A stretch of DNA of 34,683 nucleotides from Chlorobiota bacterium (GTDB taxonomy: Bacteria; Bacteroidota; Chlorobiia; Chlorobiales; Chlorobiaceae). Position numbers and translations under genes: made by a program. Location of the stretch: NCBI GenBank assembly GCA_016868665.1, contig VGGK01000022.1:1-34683 (forward strand), read 5' to 3'. Below, piece by piece: positions 28,821 to 34,683 of the stretch. The notes under the pieces were generated by a model. The model did no database searches. It saw only the letters and a program-made list of their open reading frames with translations, and was not told the DNA's origin. How positions within the stretch are numbered: the stretch's first letter is position 1; the number at the start of each line of letters is the position of its first letter.

Positions 28821-28880
28821 TGTCTCACTTTATGAATAATAATGTCTCATAACAGGACATATCGTAACAATATGAGACAC
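28821..28880 (-). promoter_or_regulatory. Putative activator sites (UAS) of unit C
   Basis: Two TGTCTCA half-sites (28821-28827, 28843-28849) and a degenerate inverted repeat GTAACA-N3-TGAGAC (28864-28878) stand 21-22 bp apart. They start about 90 bp upstream of promoter C and end just beyond the aguA stop codon. Confidence 0.6.
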
Positions 28881-28898
28881 CTGCATCCGGAAAACACT

Positions 28899-29951
28899 TC
28901 AGTAAATCTCCAACAACGGCTCTTCATGGGTAATGCAATGGATGGCCCCGAGCCCCCATATGAGATCGGAACAATCAATACCGACAACCCTTCTGTCCGG
29001 AAAGCAATCCTGCAGCACCTGAAGGGCAATACGGTCGCGCCGGGAACGATAGGTCGGCACCAGAACAACCGACGTTGCTATATAGAAATTTGCATAGCTT
29101 GCCGGCAGGCGTTCTCCTTCATAATAAACTGGTTCCGGCATAGGTAATTTCACGATATCGAGAGGACGGCCGTCAAGGCCGGCAGAGGTTTGCAGTCGCT
29201 CATAATTATCGAGAAGGGGCCCATAATTCTCGTCCCCGGCATCATCTTCCACTGCGGTCACTATAGTGGTTTCATTCACAAAACGCGACATATCGTCAAC
29301 ATGTCCATCGGTATCGTCTCCTGCAATACCGTCACCAAGCCAGATGACCTTCTCGGCGCCGAGATAGTTCCGAAGCCGGCCCTCGATCTCTTCGCAATTC
29401 ATCGAGGGATTCCTGTTTGGATTGAGAAGACATGCCTCGGTCGTCAGCAGCAGCCCTTTGCCGTTCACGTCTATCGCGCCGCCTTCGAGCACCATGCCTG
29501 TCGATACAACAGGCACATTCTGGATCGCTCCTACCCTTTCCGGTACGGCATTGTCATCATCATACGGTTCGTATTTGCCTCCCCACGCATTGTACTCCCA
29601 ATTGACGATCACCTTCTCCGTCCGTTCGCCCCGACTCCGGAAAACATAGTTAGGGCCGTGATCGCGGCACCAGGCATCGTTGGTGGGGATCAGGTGAAAA
29701 AACACGCGCTCCATAACCGCATCGACATGCCTGTCTGCCTGGATAAGCCTGCGGGCCTCCTCCCGCATCTTTTCGTCGAGCACATTGATATGCACCTCCT
29801 CCGAAGTGCTCAGCCATGCGGCAATCTCGGCAAAAACCGCCGGAACCGGCTCGAATCTGCCCGGCCACGATTCAAGCTTGTGAGGCCATGAAAGCCATGT
29901 CGCCTTGTGAGGCGCCCATTCGGGCGGCATGATGTATCGGTAATCTGTCAT
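28899..29951 (-). CDS. aguA: Agmatine deiminase
   Basis: 350 residues, full length. Family landmarks are MPPEWAPHKATWLSWPH at the N-terminus, the substrate motif PTNDAWCRDHGPNYVFR, GDDTDGHVDD in the middle, and the nucleophile Cys at about residue 339 in GLGAIHCITHEEP. It converts agmatine to N-carbamoylputrescine and ammonia. aguB, for the next step, lies two genes upstream on the same strand. The start ATG overlaps the stop of the M48 protease gene (ATGA), so translation is likely coupled. The activator sites of small-RNA unit C start about 20 bp after its stop. Confidence 0.96.
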   Translation of the reverse strand: MTDYRYIMPPEWAPHKATWLSWPHKLESWPGRFEPVPAVFAEIAAWLSTSEEVHINVLDEKMREEARRLIQADRHVDAVMERVFFHLIPTNDAWCRDHGPNYVFRSRGERTEKVIVNWEYNAWGGKYEPYDDDNAVPERVGAIQNVPVVSTGMVLEGGAIDVNGKGLLLTTEACLLNPNRNPSMNCEEIEGRLRNYLGAEKVIWLGDGIAGDDTDGHVDDMSRFVNETTIVTAVEDDAGDENYGPLLDNYERLQTSAGLDGRPLDIVKLPMPEPVYYEGERLPASYANFYIATSVVLVPTYRSRRDRIALQVLQDCFPDRRVVGIDCSDLIWGLGAIHCITHEEPLLEIY

Positions 29952-31225
29952 GGTATGCGAAAGGTTTCGGTTGACATCTCCGCTGCTGAGAGCTGCCGGA
30001 TCCTCCGGATACGGTCAAGCACAGGCGGATGAGAGTAGTTGAGAAATACGTAGAGCGGATGAGGCGAAAGATTCGAAAGATTGCTGCGCGACAGTTTCTT
30101 CAAGGCATCCGCAAGCGCCTCTTTGCGATCCACGGTAGCGACAGCATAAGCATCGGCCTCATACTCATGCCTGCGCGAAAGCCCTTGCAGCAGAATGGAG
30201 AGCAGAAATTCCGCCGGCGTGTAAAGCAGCATAAAAAAGACGAAGCTGCCGTACACCGAAAGATCGGTCATGAAAAAGGCATCGAAAAGCTCACGGTTAT
30301 TCATGAAAAGCGACAACAGATAAAACATGATGCCGAGATTGAGCATGCCGAGCACCATATTGATCAACACATGACGCTTCCTGAAATGCCCGGTCTCATG
30401 GGCAAGCACGGCCACAAGTTCGTCAACCGTATGATTGGCGATCAGGGTATCGAAAAGCGCGATCCGTTTCCGGCGACCGAACCCGGTGAAAAAAGCGTTT
30501 GCCTTTGACGAGCGTCTGGAACCGTCTATGACGAAAATACCCGAAAGAGGAAAACCCGTTTTTGCGGCATACCCAAGGATCGCGCTCTTCAGGGGCCCTT
30601 CCCCGAGAGGCTCGAAACGGTTGAAAATCGGCATGATCAGGGCAGGAGCTATATACTGCAGCACAAGAGAAAACAGCACGAAAGCACCCCAGGCCGAAAG
30701 CCAGGCCGTCGCGCCGGCAAACGAAAAAAAAGCGAGCAGAAGCGCCAGGGCCGGAACGCCGATAATCGCGGCAAGCAGCAGGGCCTTCAGCAGATCGGCC
30801 GCAAATACGGCCGGTGTAGTCCGGTTGAAACCGAACCGCTCCTCGATCACAAAAGTACGATAGACGGTAAATGGAAGCGCGACGACATAGTGCAGCGCCA
30901 TCAGCGCAGCTATGTAAAGCACACCGGTCAGAATATCTCCGAAACCGAATCCCCTGAGGAAACGGTCAAGAACATCGAAACCACCGGAAAACCAGAACGC
31001 AAGAAGCAGCAGAAGGTCAAAAGCTTCCGCAGCAAGAGAAAACCTGGTGGTAATGCGCAGATACTCCTGCGACTTCCGGTAATCCTCCGGCTCATACACC
31101 CCCTCGAACTCAGATGGAAGGTCAACGCTCGACACCATGAGATTGAGCAGATCGGCAACCGCTTTCAGCAGAAACGTCAGAAGCAGCGTAGCAAGCACCA
31201 CAACACCGAAACCATTCATAACCAC
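29948..31225 (-). CDS. M48-family membrane zinc protease (Ste24/CAAX protease-like)
   Basis: 425 residues with several membrane helices and the zinc motif HETGH at about residue 274 (VAVLAHETGHFRKRHVL). The third zinc ligand is probably in the later EYEADAYAV segment. VIDGSRRSSKANAFFTGFGR and IALFDTLI are typical of the Ste24/HtpX branch, and the length fits Ste24 rather than the shorter HtpX. It probably cleaves membrane or misfolded proteins in the inner membrane; bacterial substrates of this type are not well known. It sits between aguB and aguA and overlaps aguA by 4 bp. A 198-bp gap with a 25-bp repeat separates it from aguB. Confidence 0.92.
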   Translation of the reverse strand: MVMNGFGVVVLATLLLTFLLKAVADLLNLMVSSVDLPSEFEGVYEPEDYRKSQEYLRITTRFSLAAEAFDLLLLLAFWFSGGFDVLDRFLRGFGFGDILTGVLYIAALMALHYVVALPFTVYRTFVIEERFGFNRTTPAVFAADLLKALLLAAIIGVPALALLLAFFSFAGATAWLSAWGAFVLFSLVLQYIAPALIMPIFNRFEPLGEGPLKSAILGYAAKTGFPLSGIFVIDGSRRSSKANAFFTGFGRRKRIALFDTLIANHTVDELVAVLAHETGHFRKRHVLINMVLGMLNLGIMFYLLSLFMNNRELFDAFFMTDLSVYGSFVFFMLLYTPAEFLLSILLQGLSRRHEYEADAYAVATVDRKEALADALKKLSRSNLSNLSPHPLYVFLNYSHPPVLDRIRRIRQLSAAEMSTETFRIP

Positions 31226-31325
31226 ACATATTCAGCAATACCATTCGTCAAAAAGCTACGCCATGCGAAGCATCCGGAAGTATCGCTCCCTGCGCGGGAA
31301 AAGATTTTTTCTCTCTTCAACTCCT

Positions 31326-31406
31326 TACTCCCGGACGGGAACCCGTCCGATACTCCCGAAAAGCGAAGCGAGCGATACTCCCGGGCACGCAGTGCCCGAT
31401 ACTCCC
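31326..31406. repeat. 25-bp-period repeat with palindromic spacers
   Basis: TACTCCC occurs at 31326, 31351, 31376 and 31400 (periods 25, 25, 24). Two of the spacers are perfect hairpins: GGACGGG-AA-CCCGTCC (31333-31348) and GGGCAC-GCA-GTGCCC (31383-31397). The middle spacer is GAAAAGCGAAGCGAGCGA. It lies in the gap between aguB and the M48 protease gene. Confidence 0.85.
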
Positions 31407-31423
31407 TCTTCCGGTCCACACTC

Positions 31424-32299
31424 TTAATCCTCGATATACCGCCGCTGCAATTCACCGTAAGTCTCTATCCTCCGATCCCGCAGAAACGGCCAGTGCGCGC
31501 GGTAGAACCCGATCCGGCTGCGGTCGCATGAAGCCATGAGAATGGTTTCATGCTGATGAGCGGCTTCCGCAATGACCTGTCCGAACGGATCGCATACGAA
31601 ACTCTGCCCCCAGAACTCAAGCTCGCCCTCGACGCCGACACGGTTCGCCGCGGCCACAAAAACGCCATTGGCGACGGCATGGGAAAGCTGCATGGTTTTC
31701 CATGCCTGATGCTGGGCCCGACGCACCGCCTGCGACTCTTCGGACGATGCCCAACCGATAGCCGTCGGATAAAAGAGGATTTCCGCCCCGCGCAGTGCGG
31801 TAAGCCTTGCAGCCTCGGGGTACCACTGATCCCAGCAGATCAGCACGCCGATACGCGCATAACGGGTATCGAACACCCTGTAACCCAGATCACCCGGCGT
31901 AAAATAAAACTTTTCGTAAAACCCCGGATCATCGGGTATATGCATCTTGCGATACTTGCCGAGATACCTTCCATCGGCATCGATAACCGCGGCAGTATTA
32001 TGGTACAGACCTCTCGCCCTCTTCTCGAACAGCGAAGCCACGATCACCACCTCCAGTTCGCGGGCAAGATCCTGCAACCGATCCGTCGAAGGACCCGGAA
32101 CTGGTTCGGCATAGTCGAACGGCCCGTAATCCTCGGTCTGGCAGAAATAGAGCGTGGTGAACAGCTCCTGAAGGCAGACGATACGGGCTCCCGAAGCAGC
32201 CGCTTCCCGTATCTTCAGACAGGCTTTCTCAAGATTATCCCGGGGATCTGCCGTGCAGGATGTCTGCACAAGCGCTATTGAAACATTTTCCGTACTCAT
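31424..32299 (-). CDS. aguB: N-carbamoylputrescine amidase
   Basis: 291 residues, nitrilase superfamily, with the triad E45 (CLQELFTTLYFCQTED), K118 (GKYRKMHIPDDPGFYEKFYF) and C155 (VLICWDQWYPEAAR). The IPDDPGFYEKFYFTPGD stretch and YPTAIGW are characteristic of AguB. It hydrolyses N-carbamoylputrescine to putrescine, CO2 and ammonia. Together with aguA on the same strand it completes the route from agmatine. It starts 15 bp after menA and may belong to the same transcript. Confidence 0.95.
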   Translation of the reverse strand: MSTENVSIALVQTSCTADPRDNLEKACLKIREAAASGARIVCLQELFTTLYFCQTEDYGPFDYAEPVPGPSTDRLQDLARELEVVIVASLFEKRARGLYHNTAAVIDADGRYLGKYRKMHIPDDPGFYEKFYFTPGDLGYRVFDTRYARIGVLICWDQWYPEAARLTALRGAEILFYPTAIGWASSEESQAVRRAQHQAWKTMQLSHAVANGVFVAAANRVGVEGELEFWGQSFVCDPFGQVIAEAAHQHETILMASCDRSRIGFYRAHWPFLRDRRIETYGELQRRYIED

Positions 32300-32314
32300 C
32301 GCTCGAAAAAAGAA

Positions 32315-34274
<1,960 letters not shown>

Positions 34275-34299
34275 TTACGAACATGAATGCAGTGCGCTG

Positions 34300-34635
34300 T
34301 TACTGGCCGGCGTCACCGCTTGAGGACTTTTTCAGATAGATCATACCTTCAGGATCGACCATGCCGTACAGAATAGTTACCAGCATGCCTGCCTCGTCAA
34401 GCTCATGAATTTCCACATGAATGGCATCGTACTTCGAAACCTGGTTGCCGGCATTATCCTTGAAATAAAAAAGCGCCCTGACTCCGCCGTGCGGCGTCTC
34501 TCCTGTAAACTGGTAGGTGCCATCCTCCAGTTCATCGAGAGCGCAGCCGGGAGCCCTGCTCTCGATCGGACATCCTGCGCACTGCGAATAAAAGCCGTCC
34601 AGGGAATCGGCGTAATCACAAACGGGAAACTTCAT
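34300..34635 (-). CDS. Small cysteine-containing protein, function unknown
   Basis: 111 residues from the ATG at 34635, which has a strong Shine-Dalgarno (GGGAGGAG) just upstream. An upstream ATG lies at the very edge of the window (34683) but has no such signal. Four cysteines cluster in the first ~35 residues (FPVCDY, SQCAGCPI, APGCAL), suggesting an iron-sulfur or zinc site. The rest looks like a small beta domain (YQFTGETPHGGVRALFYFKD, VTILYGMVD). No family recognised. It lies 40 bp before the ferredoxin-NADP reductase gene and is probably co-transcribed. Confidence 0.7.
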   Translation of the reverse strand: MKFPVCDYADSLDGFYSQCAGCPIESRAPGCALDELEDGTYQFTGETPHGGVRALFYFKDNAGNQVSKYDAIHVEIHELDEAGMLVTILYGMVDPEGMIYLKKSSSGDAGQ

Positions 34636-34683
34636 GGCTCCTCCCATGTTTTTTCTGCTGAATGGAAACCCTGCATGTGGCAT

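Larger units (their letters stand above)
27731..28880 (-). repeat. Three tandem units, each enhancer + sigma-54 promoter + small RNA
   Basis: Unit A covers about 27731-28241, unit B 28242-28617 and unit C 28618-28880. A and B are alike over their whole length, except that A carries about 131 extra bp (about 27873-28003). C matches the others only in the RNA, the promoter and the GTCTCA-type sites, which acts as a natural footprint of what matters. The region between mdh and aguA otherwise holds no convincing protein gene; short open frames here have no recognisable content. Confidence 0.9.

Noticed and set aside
28162-28839. Short open frames on both strands inside the RNA array (for example 28162-28413 +, 28378-28560 -, 28612-28839 +)
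   Set aside because: They cross promoters, hairpins and terminators, have no recognisable domains, and their similarity between units is explained by the DNA duplication.
27731-28880. CRISPR array
   Set aside because: The repeats are long and variable (about 375-510 bp) with internal hairpins and promoters. There are no short direct repeats with unique spacers and no cas genes.
31326-31406. CRISPR-like periodic repeat
   Set aside because: The conserved core is only 7-10 bp with 17-18 nt spacers, two of which are palindromes. This fits a hairpin repeat, not CRISPR.

Overview
The window comes from a green sulfur bacterium (Chlorobiales, most likely Chlorobium or a close relative). The decisive marker is a complete gene for the Fenna-Matthews-Olson (FMO) bacteriochlorophyll a protein at 17814-18914, found almost only in this group. 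Supporting markers are a thioredoxin-reductase-type ferredoxin-NADP reductase, menA, the malate dehydrogenase and a flavodoxin carrying a BchB-type C-terminal domain. Gene density is high, with mostly short intergenic gaps, and the content is mainly chromosomal housekeeping. No tRNA, rRNA, IS element, prophage or CRISPR array was seen.

Layout. 1-3.4 kb (+): mpl (murein recycling), gap, and a flavodoxin/PCP_red protein. 3.4-7.5 kb (-): hrcA-grpE-dnaJ heat-shock operon with prmC upstream. 7.7-10 kb (+): a secreted DUF4412-like protein and an archaeal/eukaryotic-type proS. 10.1-10.7 kb (-): a 2-Cys peroxiredoxin with its own promoter. 10.9-13.1 kb (+): purine permease and a nitrilase-fold amidase. 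13.1-13.9 kb (-): ispE. 14.0-16 kb (+): a SPOR protein and an orphan sigma-54 activator lacking a sensor domain. 16-17.6 kb (-): lnt. 17.8-18.9 kb (+): fmoA. Then a MerR regulator (-), an ABC exporter (+), a cobalamin-type radical SAM protein and mutS (-), a small membrane protein, rplU-rpmA and mdh (+).

27.7-28.9 kb is the one long stretch without protein genes and the most interesting part. On the minus strand it holds three tandem copies of a small-RNA gene of about 90 nt. Each copy has two stem-loops followed by an intrinsic terminator. Each is preceded by a sigma-54 -24/-12 promoter, canonical in two copies and with a changed -12 in the third, and further upstream by GTCTCA/TGAGAC inverted repeats that look like activator sites. 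Stem substitutions between copies stay paired (as G-U) only in minus-strand RNA. The two-hairpin-plus-terminator form matches the Chlorobi-1 RNA motif as I remember it. The sigma-54 promoter and enhancer layout, reminiscent of the Qrr RNAs of Vibrio, is what I would flag as possibly undescribed.

28.9-34.6 kb (-): aguA, an M48/Ste24 protease, aguB (agmatine to putrescine), menA, ferredoxin-NADP reductase and a small cysteine-containing protein. Several of these overlap or nearly touch and probably form one or two operons.
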